Assembly (NCBI GenBank): GCA_013398615.1
Contig: VZSR01002788.1
Location: 248,001-312,000 of the forward strand
Reading direction: 5' to 3'
DNA length: 64,000 nt
From: Brachypodius melanocephalos
Taxonomy: Eukaryota > Chordata > Aves > Passeriformes > Pycnonotidae
This document shows positions 49,201-59,475 of this stretch, in pieces. How positions within the stretch are numbered: the stretch's first letter is position 1; each line of letters begins with the position of its first letter. Under the pieces are notes generated by a model that was not told the origin of the DNA, did not search any database, and saw only the letters and a program-made list of their open reading frames with translations. The position numbers and the translations under genes were made by a program.

Positions 49201-52200
49201 CCCTGAAGGACCCCCACAACTTCAATGTGGATGTGCTTGCTTTGGTTCACAATAGTAAGTGCTTCCATGTTTTAGTGGTGGTGAATCCTTTTAACCTCAA
49301 CACTTTCCTCTAGAAATGTATTAATTTTTGAAAAGATGCGGTTTCTACACAAAGCACAATTTGGCAGCACAGGCGGCGAGGACCCCCTCTACTTTAACAT
49401 GGAGGTACTTGCTGGATGCCTAAAAAGTAAGTGCTTCCATGTTTTAGTTGTGGTGACTCCTAAAAGCCCAAAACATGGATTATTAGGTTGGCAGAACCCT
49501 GCAATGAAGTCTCAAACTCTGGTATTTCCATTTTCTTCTACAGGCTAATACTGTTGCTAACATGCAACTCTGTTGGATAAAAATTGGAATTGCACTTTAG
49601 CAATGGTGATGGACTGTGAGACATACCAAGACTTCAGGAATAAATAATTTCAAAGGTTTAAAATACGGTGACCTGATTTTTTTAACAATAAAATGTCAAT
49701 AAAGTATATAAAAACATGTGACTTAAGCTTTTCTACAAGTTAAAAGCATTCTGCAGGAAAACCCGAACACCCAAACATTTTACAACATTAAGAATATCCC
49801 CGAGTATAATATAAACCAACTTAAGAGGCCCAACATAAAACGAGATTAAAACGGTATGTAAAACCTATGGATTTGATAATTGTAGTCGGTGTGGAAACTG
49901 GAAAAACTTGGGATTTTGTTAGCATTGCTCTCATTCAGGAGGTCGCTTTACAAATCCATTCGCAGTCATTTCCCACTACTATTAAGGAAATAAAAAACCC
50001 CAACAAATTAAAAATCAAACAATTCAGTGATATCACAGAAAACAGGTAATTAATGTCACCTACTTGGAGAGTACCCTGAGGGGAATGACTTCTTCACCCA
50101 TTTTGTGTCTTTCTTTGTGTTTTTTCTTGTGTTTCCTTTTAGATTTGGAAAGGGATGTGTCTTTTTTGTCTTTGTCTTCTTCTGCAGAAACTTCTACTTC
50201 TACATTAAAACAGTTCAAATGAACACAGTTTAGGCATGGATAGTTAAACGCTAGTACAATAAAATCACATTCAGTATCTACTGGTTCTATGTATTTAGTT
50301 CTAGTCCATTTCATTGACTACTGAAGTTTACTTGGCTTCTCACACGAAATCTCATTTCAATGCAGCTTTTCTTATCTCATGGAACAAACGGGTCATTACC
50401 TTTTTCCCCTTTTGTATTTTAATTTATTTATCTAGATTCCTGTGCTGTCTCCATTTGCCCAGGCTGTCTGTTTAACCCATATTTTACTCTAGTCAAGTTC
50501 TATTGATATGAACTTCTTTGAACTATTTCGACTTCTGATTAGATTTCTCTGCTTTGGTGTTGCAAGTTCTTCCTCATTCCCCCTGTAGCTCCTCTCCTTA
50601 AGAGTTCCCCCTTACTAGGTTGAATTTTAACTGCAGGGAAAACTAGTATGCCCAAGCTGATTTAATGCTTCTACTTTATCCAGCCCATCACTCCTCATCC
50701 ATAAGGGATATCTACCATTCCATTTCATTCATGCATAGATATAGTGATAATAAAAAGAAGCAAGGATTTTTACCATTGGAATCTTTTGGAGCTTCTGTTG
50801 TTTCTTCTTTTACTGGCTCAACTTCTTCCTTTTCAGCAGTTTTCTTAACTTTTGGAGCTGATGTCTCACCATCTCCTGAGGTGGTTCTTTTTCTCTTTCC
50901 TGGCCTGCTTTCCCAGGTTACCTCTGAGCTCTCTGTTCTGTCCCATTTCCTCTTCTCCCTTTTGGAGGGCTGCTTGGGAGTCTCAGCTCCCTCCATCTCA
51001 GAACACTCTGATGGAGTCCTGTGTCTTTTGGACTTGGGTACTGGCTCTGCTGTAGTGTTGGTGTTTGGTTCCTTGGGCTCTGCAGCTGCCTGTGCATTGC
51101 TCTCTTTCTTGATTTTGGATTTCTTCTTTTTCTTCTTTTTCTTCTCTTCTGGATTAAAAACACAACGTTTAAAACTGTCCACGATTACACACTAGAGTAG
51201 ATTATTTACTTAAGATAAACAATCAAAGCAGCACATATCACGATAAAACTGGGTTGCTAATCTATGGAAGAGGTGCAAGACTTGGACACAAAGTTTCTCC
51301 TGGGTGTTTTAAGAAAACGAAAAAACTGGGTGTAAAGCAGGGTTTGAAAACCAACGGTTTGTTTTCTTTTTTTTTTGTTGTTGTTGTTGTTGTTGTTTCT
51401 ACTTGACAATTGCTGGTATAACAAAAGAACTGGTGATAAATGTGAGGAATATTATTGTGATTTATCATTAGTCTTAGAAAAATGATGGGAGGGTGTCTGA
51501 AGTCTGGGAAATTATATTGCATCACCAGAAATGAGGGAAAATGTTTTAGTGATGAAGTTGCAACATAAATCTGTGATACTGGTTTGTAAATTACAGTAGG
51601 ATTTTCCATACTTAAGCCCATGCTGGCCAAAGGCAGCAACATGAATTGTTTTTATTAAAAGCTTTGAAGACACATGAAATTAAACTGCAGTAACACAGCA
51701 GATGACAATTTTCTCTTCAATAGCTGAGGCACAAAATTGATCCAAGTAGCTTAAGAACACTTCCTCGATCCCAATAATTTAGTTACACTTGCCTACTACA
51801 GTGTTGTCACTTGAATTCAGTGTAGGAACTGGTTTATTCTTTACTGTTTTGGGGAAAATCCCAGGTTTCCGTGGCGCTTCTTCTGGTGGATTATTCAAAA
51901 ACTAAAAGAAGGAAATTGAGAACCACATAACACTACAAAATCATATTTCTTTAAAGACTCTGCATTTAAGTTAAAACCAGCCATCCTCATCACATTTCAA
52001 TAAATAAATACATTCAAATCACACGTCAATACAGAAAATTAGATATGCCCATGCTCACTTGATGAAATTTAAACACCATTTGTTGTTACACAGAGATCTC
52101 TTTCTGTAAAAGAAGCCAAGAGTGGCCAACCAAATTACTTCAAAAAAAAAAAAAAAAAGAAGGAAAAAGCCATTATATTTCTAAATCTTCAGGTAATTAA

Positions 52201-55200
52201 TAGAATTTTATCTTTAAACCATTGTGGCACTGATTCTAGGTCTGGGAGCAGGAAAGAGGAGCTAACTCCTGTTAAGTGAAGCTTTTAAATGGTGATATTT
52301 TTGGAATTTCTCTAAGATTCAGTGGGTGACCTAGGGAAGAGCACATGGTTCACATCACAATGTGACACCAGGAACAATGTCAGCAGCAGAGGCACCAGCA
52401 CTCACCTCAATGGCTTTCTCTGCTTGTTCTTTAGTTTCAAATTCAACAAAAGCAAAGCCCTTTGGATCCCCAGTACTTCTATACCGGGGGATACTGACGT
52501 AAACTACATTGCCACACTTCCCAAACACCCGCTCAATCCAACTGTGATTGACATTTTTGGGAAGCAGCTCCTAAAGGAGAAAAAAAAGAAGTTGAATTTG
52601 ATGTCAAAACGTTGAGAGGCAAAGTATCCAAGTAGTAAAAAGTGACCTGAGAAGAGATCTCTAATTATTCATATAGCTATAACAAATAGATTCTATATTT
52701 GATTTAGATGCTTATTTTCTTCACATGACAGATACCAAGACCTCACTCACAGCTGGACCTTTGCAAGACAAAGTCTCTTGGTAAATTTAAAACCTTGGAG
52801 CAAATGCTGGACTGGCATGTTCCAAGGTACCCTTTGCAAGCCACAAGCTATTTTTAAAAAAATTATTGGTGGTAATGCAGGCAGGCATCACAGAAAGAAC
52901 TCCTGTAGACCAGTAAGGAGTCACTACTGATAAAATTTTTACCAGTAGCCAATATTTTCAAGTTTAGCAGTTAGAGTTTAATTGATCAGATGAGCAGAAA
53001 CTTTTAGGCAGCTTCTTGGATGACAAAATTGTCTGATTTTTACTTCTAGAAAGTCCTTAATATAGCAACACGTTTTAGCAGCTTGCAGACACCGTGTCTG
53101 AGTTCAGCATTTCCCCTCCCCAGTCGAACAGAAATCGTGTCACACCGATTTCCCACCAGACTCAACGGAACACTTTAAAATTCCACTCTCAAATTCATGC
53201 CTAAACAACAGCAGTGTTGGCACTATTTAATTTTTTTTCACAACAAGTTACTGCACTAAAAGGTTCTCCTTGTAGGAAACACTTAGCACATTCAGATATT
53301 CTTTTCTCATAAACTTTGCCACCCTCAGAAAAACATTTTGTTATGGTTTGGTTTTAAGTTGAAAAGCCAGTTACTTCAAGGGGTTTTTTTTCAAATTTTA
53401 ATAGTATAATAGTGAAGTCTACAGTAAAGCATATTAAAAAGTCAGATTATTGCAGAGAAATTAACTTGCCAACACCTGGACTACTTCTACTCTTCCCCAA
53501 TGCCACATTCCAGCTATTTACAAAATATTTAGCCACACACTTAAGCTCTGCATGACAGTGTATCTCATGGCTTAGAATACCTTATGCAAAAATGATATAG
53601 ACAAAGTATTTCAGAGTTCTAAGCAATCCCTGTAATCACATTAAAAATACTAAGTCTGGCACATTGTATTTAAAAAAAACAAAACCCAACCACCTTTTCC
53701 GGGCTTTTGTTAAGGAAGGAATCATCAGGGCAATTCAGTTCCTCCTTATCTGGATGGGTTGGAATCTGGGCCATGATTATTGTGTATCTTTATCACAGAA
53801 AACTCAGTGCTGTCTGGAAAATACCAACTCAGCTGCTAACAGCTACAGGTACAGAGCAAAATTGATTACTTGACACAAAAAGCAAATAGAGACAAAGCAA
53901 ATTCCACAGTGGCTTCAAATCTAGTAAATAAAACTGCCCAGGGTTTAAATAAGCAAAAGCTCAACCATCAGATTTCTTTCCAATCTACCACTTAGCTGGC
54001 TCCACCATGTGACAGCTTTTTCACTCTGACAGGGCTGAAATGCCATGGTGAGATGCAGACTTATCCCATCAGCACAAGCTATTTTCATTCAAATCAAGCA
54101 GTCATTCCAGTATCAAGGTAGCCACAGGACAGTGTGCTATTAGGAGGATAGTTAAAATTTTTCAGGTATAGTCTGCCTTTAAAAGAATGGTGTTTGTGTG
54201 TACAAAACCAGAGGCACTAGCAGTAACAGATCTTATAAACAGATAATGCCGTTTAAAGTACCCTGATAAACTTGGGAATGCAGCTAGATCCTGTTTGATG
54301 AAGCTCATTTAGCTGTTATTAGAAAGCTTTAACTATGTTAATGTAATGAGTAAATATTTCTTAACACCGCTGGTGCTCCTCTGATGGCATTAAAGAAGCC
54401 CAGTGAACACAGCAATAGCTCGATGCAATGAAGTTGCACCTTTCCAGCCTGGGAAGCGCCACTTCGCTCGGCATTTGAAATGATTCAAGCGGGCACAAGA
54501 AATCCGTGCAGCAAACGCAGCCCTTTCTTGCCACAGTCACCCCAAGCTCTTGCTCACCTGCCTTTGGTTAATTAATTTCTTTTACCTTTGCTGCACAATC
54601 AGCAGCAGGCAAGGAAAATCCTGCTGCACAAATGGAATTTCCATAGTTAGGAACAGGCAGGGGCACACACAACTCCAGCCTTACCACATAGACAGTCCGA
54701 CTGTCCACGTCCTTTGGGCTCTCACCCAGAGGCTGGCGTCTCCTGATCCTGGTTCCTTCCAAGTCCAACTGAAAGTAGGGAGAAATAAGCATTTTCCGTA
54801 AGATTGTTGCTTACTTCAGCACCCCATCGGTATTTTTCCAGCACTGGCAAATACAGAAGGGTGAAATGTTAATTACCTCTACAACAGATGAGCTTTTGAC
54901 TGCCCGAGCGATCAGCTTCCCATCAGTAGTCAATTTTTTCATTTTGTTGAAAGAAACAAGAAGTGATATGTCAACATCTAGGGGGAAAAGAAAAAGTGTG
55001 ATTATGAAATCAGGTGGTTTGTTCTACTCCACTTGTTTTCTTCTGAAACAATTTGCAAGTTCTAAGTGCAGTGTTTAACCAAGGATTCACAGACAATTTT
55101 TAACATCAAAATTTAAGTTTTAAGTACAGCTGAATGTAATTTTCTTCCGTGCTAAGCTTTATCAAAGGAATTTTGTTCTTTTACCTCCCCACAGATAACT

Positions 55201-55927
55201 GTTGTCTTTGAAAAGAAAGGAGGAAACCCCCCTTTCTGATCTAGTTTTACAGGACAAAAACAATTTGCATTGAAAACATGCCTCTGGTGGAGTACTCATT
55301 GAGTATTTAAGCCAGTGCTGCCAACACAGAGCCCCTGCTTCCACTTCAGTTCCAACCAGACACGCTGCTCAAATCTTGACAGAAAATTATGTAGCACTGG
55401 TCTTAATAAAAATTTAGACACTTCAAGTATCTCTAGAAAATGCAGGGTAAATTTAACTTACTTATTACTTTATTACATTTCTACCCTGGCAGATGTCTTT
55501 CCCATAGGGCTGATAGGACAGTAGAAGAGGAAGAGCAAATCAAAGTTTTACAGTCTAGTAGTGCCTCCTGAGCTGCTGATGCTGATTTCCAGCATGGAAC
55601 TCCTGCCTTTCCCAGGAGAAGATGTGCACCTCAAAATAACCTGTCACTGTTGCCAGCAATGCAGGGAAGAACAAAGTGAAACCTAAGTGTTTGCACAAAT
55701 ATACTGAAAATAAACTTACACCCATCTCTGGATTTCTCTATTTGTTCTCGAAGAAATCTGTCCTTGTGGAGATTAACATCTCCAAACCAGAAATCCACTT
55801 GCTTGGCTATATCTGCCAGCACCTGTTTAACTCTTGACCTCTTCTTCTTCTCTCTTTCCTTTTTCTGCTCAGTGCTTTCTTCTTCCATGGCTTTGTCTCT
55901 TGCTGTGTCAGTCTCCATTCCTGTCAT
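37212..55927 (-). CDS. LARP7: LARP7, La-related protein 7 (complete, 12 coding exons)
   Basis: LARP7 binds the 3' end and stem-loop 4 of 7SK RNA, stabilises the 7SK snRNP in the nucleus and so helps hold P-TEFb inactive. The coding exons on the minus strand are 55927-55720, 54977-54877, 54768-54685, 52570-52406, 51901-51793, 51148-50774, 50199-50064, 47649-47501, 46655-46537, 44075-43916, 41932-41841 and 37292-37212. They total 1779 nt (592 residues plus stop), close to the human protein, and phase is kept at every junction. The La motif spans about residues 33-110 (QVDFWFGD at 43-50). RRM1 is about 126-195 (RNP1 KGFAFVEF at 168-175). A lysine-rich linker follows, and the C-terminal xRRM is about 457-570 (YVDM at 493-496, Arg506). 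The start ATG follows an AG acceptor and is supported by homology to the METE start region. Confidence 0.97.
37560..38530 (+). repeat. A/C-biased low-complexity tract in the last LARP7 intron
   Basis: Nearly 1 kb of plus strand is made mostly of A and C, in irregular CACAAAACC, ACCCCAAA and (AAAC)n patterns, with very few G or T. It is densest at 37660-38530. On the LARP7 pre-mRNA (minus strand) this is a GU-rich run. The long open frames across it, rich in Phe, Cys, Gly, Val and Leu on minus and Lys, Pro, Thr and Asn on plus, result from the missing stop codons in such sequence. Confidence 0.85.
38540..41060 (-). other. LARP7: LARP7 last intron, right part
   Basis: Intronic sequence with no second gene that I can support. 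It contains poly-T and poly-A runs near 40220 and 41061-41080 (20 A on plus), the latter possibly the tail of an old retroposed insertion. Confidence 0.5.
41841..41932 (-). CDS. LARP7: LARP7 coding exon 11
   Basis: Codes the end of the xRRM, GDHEQRYWQKILVDRQ to KKRGTEK, between acceptor CCCAAG and donor GTAACT. The conserved DHEQRYWQKIL helix contributes to 7SK binding in the family. Confidence 0.96.
43916..44075 (-). CDS. LARP7: LARP7 coding exon 10 (xRRM core)
   Basis: Begins DALAVLAEVAYVDMLEGD and ends KFEVLAG at donor GTAAGA. It holds the RNP3-like YVDM and the strand-2 arginine (Arg506, in HVRFKTPE) known to contact 7SK. The acceptor lies in a tandem 13-nt duplication, with a second CAG 13 nt inside the exon. 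Confidence 0.96.
46537..46655 (-). CDS. LARP7: LARP7 coding exon 9
   Basis: Codes TSEDCAPPAKANTMGPQFVS, then GVIVKIISTEPLPGRKQIK, the first strand of the xRRM. Acceptor GATCAG, donor GTAATG. The exon enters in phase 1 and leaves in phase 0. Confidence 0.95.
47501..47649 (-). CDS. LARP7: LARP7 coding exon 8
   Basis: Codes TEWMDLKQEYLALQKASMAS, then LKKTMSQIKPEPVGEMETES to SENDK. It follows acceptor CTTTTAG; the donor is weak (AAA then GTAATC). This weak donor is required for frame agreement with the next exon. Confidence 0.93.
48539..48546 (+). promoter_or_regulatory. Candidate TATA box of the miR-302/367 primary transcript
   Basis: TATAAATA on the plus strand, about 225 bases before the first miR-302 hairpin and inside the LARP7 intron. 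A start near 48570 is implied. A SOX-type CATTGTT at 48306-48312 lies about 230 bases upstream; SOX2 and OCT4 are known to drive this cluster in other vertebrates. Functional assignment is inference. Confidence 0.45.
48767..48842 (+). ncRNA. MIR302B: miR-302b hairpin
   Basis: A stem-loop with 5p arm 48775-48797 and 3p arm 48813-48835, separated by an A-rich loop. The 3p arm carries the seed AAGUGCUU and ends in UUUUAGUAG, the miR-302b signature. The miR-302 family is highly expressed in pluripotent cells and early embryo and represses cell-cycle inhibitors and TGF-beta antagonists such as LEFTY. It is the first of five hairpins in the order known from mammals. Confidence 0.95.
49050..49122 (+). 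ncRNA. MIR302C: miR-302c hairpin
   Basis: 5p arm 49061-49082 (with GGUACCUGCUG) and 3p arm 49093-49115, seed AAGUGCUU, ending UUUCAGUGG, the miR-302c signature. The short loop is CCUAAAAAAG. Confidence 0.95.
49209..49285 (+). ncRNA. MIR302A: miR-302a hairpin
   Basis: 5p arm 49219-49241 (with AAUGUGGAUGUGCUUGCU, typical of 302a) and 3p arm 49256-49278 with seed AAGUGCUU. The 3p arm ends UUUUAGUGG rather than the mammalian UUUUGGUGA. Assignment rests on the 5p arm and position. Confidence 0.93.
49382..49456 (+). ncRNA. MIR302D: miR-302d hairpin
   Basis: 5p arm 49391-49413 (with GGAGGUACUUGCU) and 3p arm 49428-49450 with seed AAGUGCUU, ending UUUUAGUUG. Fourth position in the cluster, as for miR-302d elsewhere. 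Confidence 0.93.
49543..49616 (+). ncRNA. MIR367: miR-367 hairpin
   Basis: 5p arm 49550-49571 (ACUGUUGCUAACAUGCAACU) and 3p arm 49588-49609 with seed AUUGCAC, followed by UUUAGCAAUGG. This belongs to the miR-25/92 seed family and is co-transcribed with miR-302. Last member of the cluster. Confidence 0.96.
49639..49703 (+). terminator. Three polyadenylation signals after miR-367
   Basis: AATAAA occurs on the plus strand at 49639-49644, 49687-49692 and 49698-49703, all within 95 bases of the last hairpin. They are well placed to end the miR-302/367 primary transcript. They have no role for LARP7, which runs the other way. Confidence 0.5.
50064..50199 (-). CDS. LARP7: LARP7 coding exon 7
   Basis: Codes EVEVSAEEDKDKKDTSLSKS, then KRKHKKKHKERHKMGEEVIP to LRVLSK. 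A very basic Lys/His-rich stretch follows an acidic one. Acceptor AATGTAG, donor GTAGGT. The intron that follows holds the antisense microRNA cluster. Confidence 0.96.
50774..51148 (-). CDS. LARP7: LARP7 coding exon 6 (charged linker)
   Basis: Codes about 125 residues of low-complexity linker beginning EEKKKKKKKSKIKKESN and running through KSKRHRTPSECSEMEG to EAPKDSN. It contains nuclear-localisation-like basic runs. Acceptor AATCCAG, donor GTAAAA. The linker separates the La/RRM1 module from the xRRM and is poorly conserved in the family. Confidence 0.96.
51793..51901 (-). CDS. LARP7: LARP7 coding exon 5 with GC donor
   Basis: Codes FLNNPPEEAPRKPGIFPKTV to SSDNTVV. It follows acceptor CTTTTAG. 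The frame joins the next exon only if it ends GTAGTAG with donor GCAAGT. This gives VVEEKKK, as in other LARP7 proteins, and makes a GC-AG intron. Confidence 0.92.
52406..52570 (-). CDS. LARP7: LARP7 coding exon 4 (RRM1)
   Basis: Codes ELLPKNVNHSWIERVFGKCG, then NVVYVSIPRYRSTGDPKGFA, then FVEFETKEQAEKAIE. It includes RNP1 KGFAFVEF. Acceptor TCCTTTAG, donor GTGAGT; enters and leaves in phase 0. Confidence 0.97.
52640..54650 (-). other. LARP7: LARP7 intron 4, nothing recognised
   Basis: Intronic sequence between RRM1 exons. I see no embedded RNA gene or repeat that can be named. Confidence 0.5.
54685..54768 (-). CDS. LARP7: LARP7 coding exon 3
   Basis: Codes LDLEGTRIRRRQPLGESPKD, then VDSRTVYV, the end of the La motif linker and RNP2 of RRM1. 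Acceptor CTTTCAG, donor GTAAGG; 28 codons in phase 0. Confidence 0.97.
54877..54977 (-). CDS. LARP7: LARP7 coding exon 2 (La motif)
   Basis: Codes YVDISLLVSFNKMKKLTTDG, then KLIARAVKSSSVVE, the second half of the winged-helix La motif. Acceptor CCCTAG, donor GTAATT. Confidence 0.97.
55720..55927 (-). CDS. LARP7: LARP7 coding exon 1 (start, La motif)
   Basis: The ATG lies one base inside an exon that begins after TTATTTGACAG. A second in-frame ATG (Met4) matches the start of the mammalian protein better, so either may be used. It codes an acidic then basic N-terminus and the La motif segment VLADIAKQVDFWFGDVNLHK, ending at donor GTAAGT. Confidence 0.95.
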
Positions 55928-55999
55928 GCTGTCAAATAAGACATAAATATAATCTTAAAAAACACAAAAGCTTTATTTCAAGGAGTTAATGGTCTTGTT

Positions 56000-58260
56000 T
56001 AATTTTCTGCCCTGTTACCAGAAAAGCAAGTTACTTGCTAAAAAGAGTCTGCGACAACTGCAGCTGAAAAGCGGGTAACTTCCCTCCTCATAAACACATT
56101 TTTCTAAGAACTGAAAAAGGACACATCTTTTATTCTCCACTCCCCCTAACTCACAGTGCAAACCAATAGAAAGGTCACACACAAAACCCACGAGCACTAC
56201 ACGCTTCACAAACTAACCCTGTGTTAACCTTGATCACGGCAGATCTGGCAACAGTGAGGTTCGTTTTTAAAAAATTGTTTTTATTATGTCAAAAACGCAA
56301 ACCACTGACTCCATCAGCTACCAAGGCCCTGCCCAGGAGCAGTACTCCAACACAGTGCCTCTAATGGCAAACCCAGGTCTGTCAGGACTCCAGAATAGGG
56401 CCCTGGAAAATAAGCACTAACTAGAACCGAGTGACTAAATATACAGATTCATCTTGAGAAATATAAAACCGTTTTAATGCATCAATTCATCTCCTTTGTT
56501 CACGTTTCAATTCGCTGTAGCTGAGAACTGCCAGTCACCACTTCAGTACCTCATGTCACACGAGCAAAACAAAGCAAAGCTGCCAGAAGCAGACAGCTTT
56601 TGGAAAATTAAATTAACACAAAAATTGAAGTAATTAATGTCGCAATCACCATATGAAAGAGTTCTCAGCTCTCTGCCAAGGCAGCAGAGAGGGAAACGAG
56701 AGCACAGCCATCAGAGAGGAAGCCCACCTCGACAACAGGATGGCGAAATGGAAATGGTCCCCAAATTATTGTGCAAATCAGGCTTCCTCAGCCGGAGATC
56801 GGTTTCTCCCCCGCTGTGAGCTGAGGACTCAAGATAGTGAAAGGTCAGCAGTTTCCTTGGAAAGATAAGCCAGGTAAAACTGCTCAGCAAGTTCAAGCTC
56901 CACGCGAGCCCTTCGGCAAGTTTTTTCTATCATTAACCAGCAGACAACACGCTGCTCAGCCGAGGGCTGCACCGAGGTGCTTCATAAATGTGAAATGTCA
57001 TTACGGGCTGCCTGTAGTGGCTGAACAGCACGAAGGGACCTCACCAACACGTCAGTGTGGCGCACGGACAGCACAGCTTTGTTTGCAGAAGCATTTTGAG
57101 TCACTCAGCTCTGGGACTTCCCTCCCAGAAAAGGGGCTCTCATTCAAGCTAGAAGAAAAGCACCCTCGAGCTGCGTTCCAGGCCTCCCTCTCACTCTGTG
57201 TTTTAGAAATGAAGCTTTGAGGAAATTACTTTGTAGTTCAAGGTCCTCTAGAGTCAGAGCAAATATCAACTATTAATACGTACACAAAAATCCAAGTAAT
57301 TAATTCAGCAATCTCCACATGCCTGGGTGTAAGGCAGTCACATGTCAACTCTCACACTACCCACACTTTGATAAACAATTAAAATCAGAGCAAAGCAAAA
57401 GCAGGGTCAAAATTTCACGCTGATAAAGCAAAGGTCTCCTCAAAAGCAATAAAACCCCAGTGCCTCTGTGTGCTAAAGTGAAACCAGAAAAGGAGGGAGA
57501 ATTAAACAGGGGGAAGAAACTTTAGGAAAGCAAAGATAATGTAAACCAAAGTAACACAGCTCCACACTCATCTACAGGAACTTCTCTAAGCTCGATAAAA
57601 AAATAAAGATTTCAGTGCTAACCCATATCCAGCCCCAGCTTCTATTATTATCAACACCAGGAAAACAATAAAATTCAACTGCAATACAAGGTCTGGAAGA
57701 AACAAGGTGCAGATATAAAATATACTTTATTCTTTTAAGCTCTGATCCAAATGTTTGTTTGCTTGGGGTATTTTAAAATTTAAAATGGGGCAATGGGGGA
57801 TGAGGGAGAAAAAAGAAGAATTCAAAATACTCTATGTATTATGAAAATGTTTTTGTAGACTCAGGGGCAGCCCTAGGCAGGTACTGCAGAGTAAATGCAA
57901 GTATTCAGCAAACATGAAACTGCTTAAAAAGACACATCCTGAAACAGTTTTACACCAATACAGACATAGGCAGAGCTGCAGGGTGAAGTTCCTGCCCTGC
58001 CCTGCCCTGAAACTTCTCCCTATGCAGAGTGAGGTAACAAAGGACAGGAGTTAATACATGGGGGCCAGCACAAACCTAAAAACACAGAAACTTCTGCTTT
58101 TCCCCTCCCATTGAGGCAATGAAACCAATGCATTATTTTAAACGCAGATTTAAGGCATTTGATAGACTTCACAAAACTGGTGTGCCCACAGAGAGAAAAG
58201 GCTTTGCTTCCACTTGACAGAGACGAGTGTTAAAGCTGTTCCCGCACATAGGGAATGATC
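56000..58260 (-). other. LARP7: LARP7 intron 1, nothing recognised
   Basis: The first intron (about 55929-59358) separates the non-coding exon from the start codon exon. Apart from the CR1 end at its right side I see no feature. A plus-strand frame at 56837-57220 has no support. Confidence 0.5.
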
Positions 58261-58271
58261 CCTGTGTGTTA

Positions 58272-58446
58272 GTTGTGCCCTTCCCTCTGTCACTTCAGGA
58301 GGTGCAACGCGGATTTATTTGTGTTCAAGACTGGACGTGGGACTCAGTGCCATGGCCTGGCTGACAAGGTGGTGATCGGTCAAAGGTTGGACTCGATCTC
58401 AGAGGTCTTTTCCAACATAAGCGATTCTGTGGTTATAATTAAAATA
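58272..58446 (+). mobile_element. CR1 LINE 3' end fragment
   Basis: The plus strand shows the typical CR1 3' end: GGTTGGACTCGATCTCAGAG, then GTCTTTTCCAAC, then GATTCTGTGGTT. It is preceded by CCATGGCCTGGCTGACAAGG. About 175 bp, strongly 5'-truncated, lying in LARP7 intron 1 antisense to the gene. The left edge is approximate. Confidence 0.8.
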
Positions 58447-59154
58447 TATTCTTAGGTGGATTCACCTGTGTGACACCAAAAGGGCACCTCACAATATCTC
58501 ACCCTCGAGAAACCCAACTGTAATTTTAAGACCCGAGAACTTATTTCTGGTTCTTCCCTGTTGGAACAACCAGGTGATCAGGGAACTGAAGAAGCAGTAG
58601 AGCTGCTGGAGGGAAACAGAAGGAATAAGACTTGGAAGCAGAGTGGAGGTGGTTACAAAAACCGAGCATTCTGCGGCCCTGGTAGCTACTGCACTAGACC
58701 AAAACCACTGAAAATCTGTGGGAGAACCTCACCCTCTTTACTCTTCAAATAAGGGGCAGACCACAATGTGAGACAGCTTTTTCTAGCCCTAACTTATTCT
58801 GAGAAGCCTGACCACCATATATTTACCACTGAACAGTTACTGACCACTGCAGCTGCTGCTGCTGTAGCGATTCACAGACCTCACCGACAGGACACTTAAA
58901 AAAACAAGCACAGACCAAGTCTGAGGGGCCCAAAGGCCCCTCGGCCCCAACACGAGGCGCCAAGACATGACACCACGCAGAAGAGTCACCTGTGCATCGC
59001 TTGCCGGCAAAGCCACCTCAGCGCCCCAGGGCGGTGACGAGCCCTCAGGAAGGAGCCACACGCGTCTGGAGCAGCGGGCACCGGGACAGGAGGATGCCCA
59101 CGGGCGGGCAAAGGACGGGTCAGGGTTACAATGTGATGCTGGCAGGGAGCGATG

Positions 59155-59197
59155 ACCTGAGGGGACCTGAGGGGACCTGAGGGGATCTGAGGGGACC
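59155..59197. repeat. 10-bp tandem repeat
   Basis: About four copies of ACCTGAGGGG, the last with one substitution (ATCTGAGGGG), at the edge of the LARP7/ZGRF1 CpG island. Confidence 0.9.
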
Positions 59198-59358
59198 CCC
59201 CCGCCCCGGCCGTGAAGGGAGCGCGCGGGGGCGGTTGGGGGGGGCGGGGTGGAACTGTGCGCGAGCGGCGGGAAAGCCGCTGAGGGGACGACAGCGCCCC
59301 CTGTCTGCGCCGCCACCGCTGCAAACGGCAAACCCACAGCCCCTCCCCGGCCACTGAC

Positions 59359-59475
59359 CTGTGGCCGCCGCGGCGACACCGCTCCGGCTCCGCCCGGCCC
59401 GTCCGCAGCTCCGGCTATGCCTCCGTCCTTCCCGGTCCCGGCACGGCGCGCTGCCCGCTCCCCGGCTTTCCAAGG
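59359..59475 (-). other. LARP7: LARP7 non-coding first exon (5' UTR)
   Basis: On the minus strand, the CpG-rich sequence ends at GGCCACAG followed by donor GTCAGT (exon end 59359). Spliced to the acceptor before the start-codon exon (55928), it forms the 5' UTR. The transcription start is not determined; the right edge is an estimate. Confidence 0.5.

Noticed and set aside
59291..59305. Second CTCF-like site in the LARP7/ZGRF1 promoter
   Set aside because: The AGGGGGCGC half fits well but the other half has three mismatches; too weak to call.
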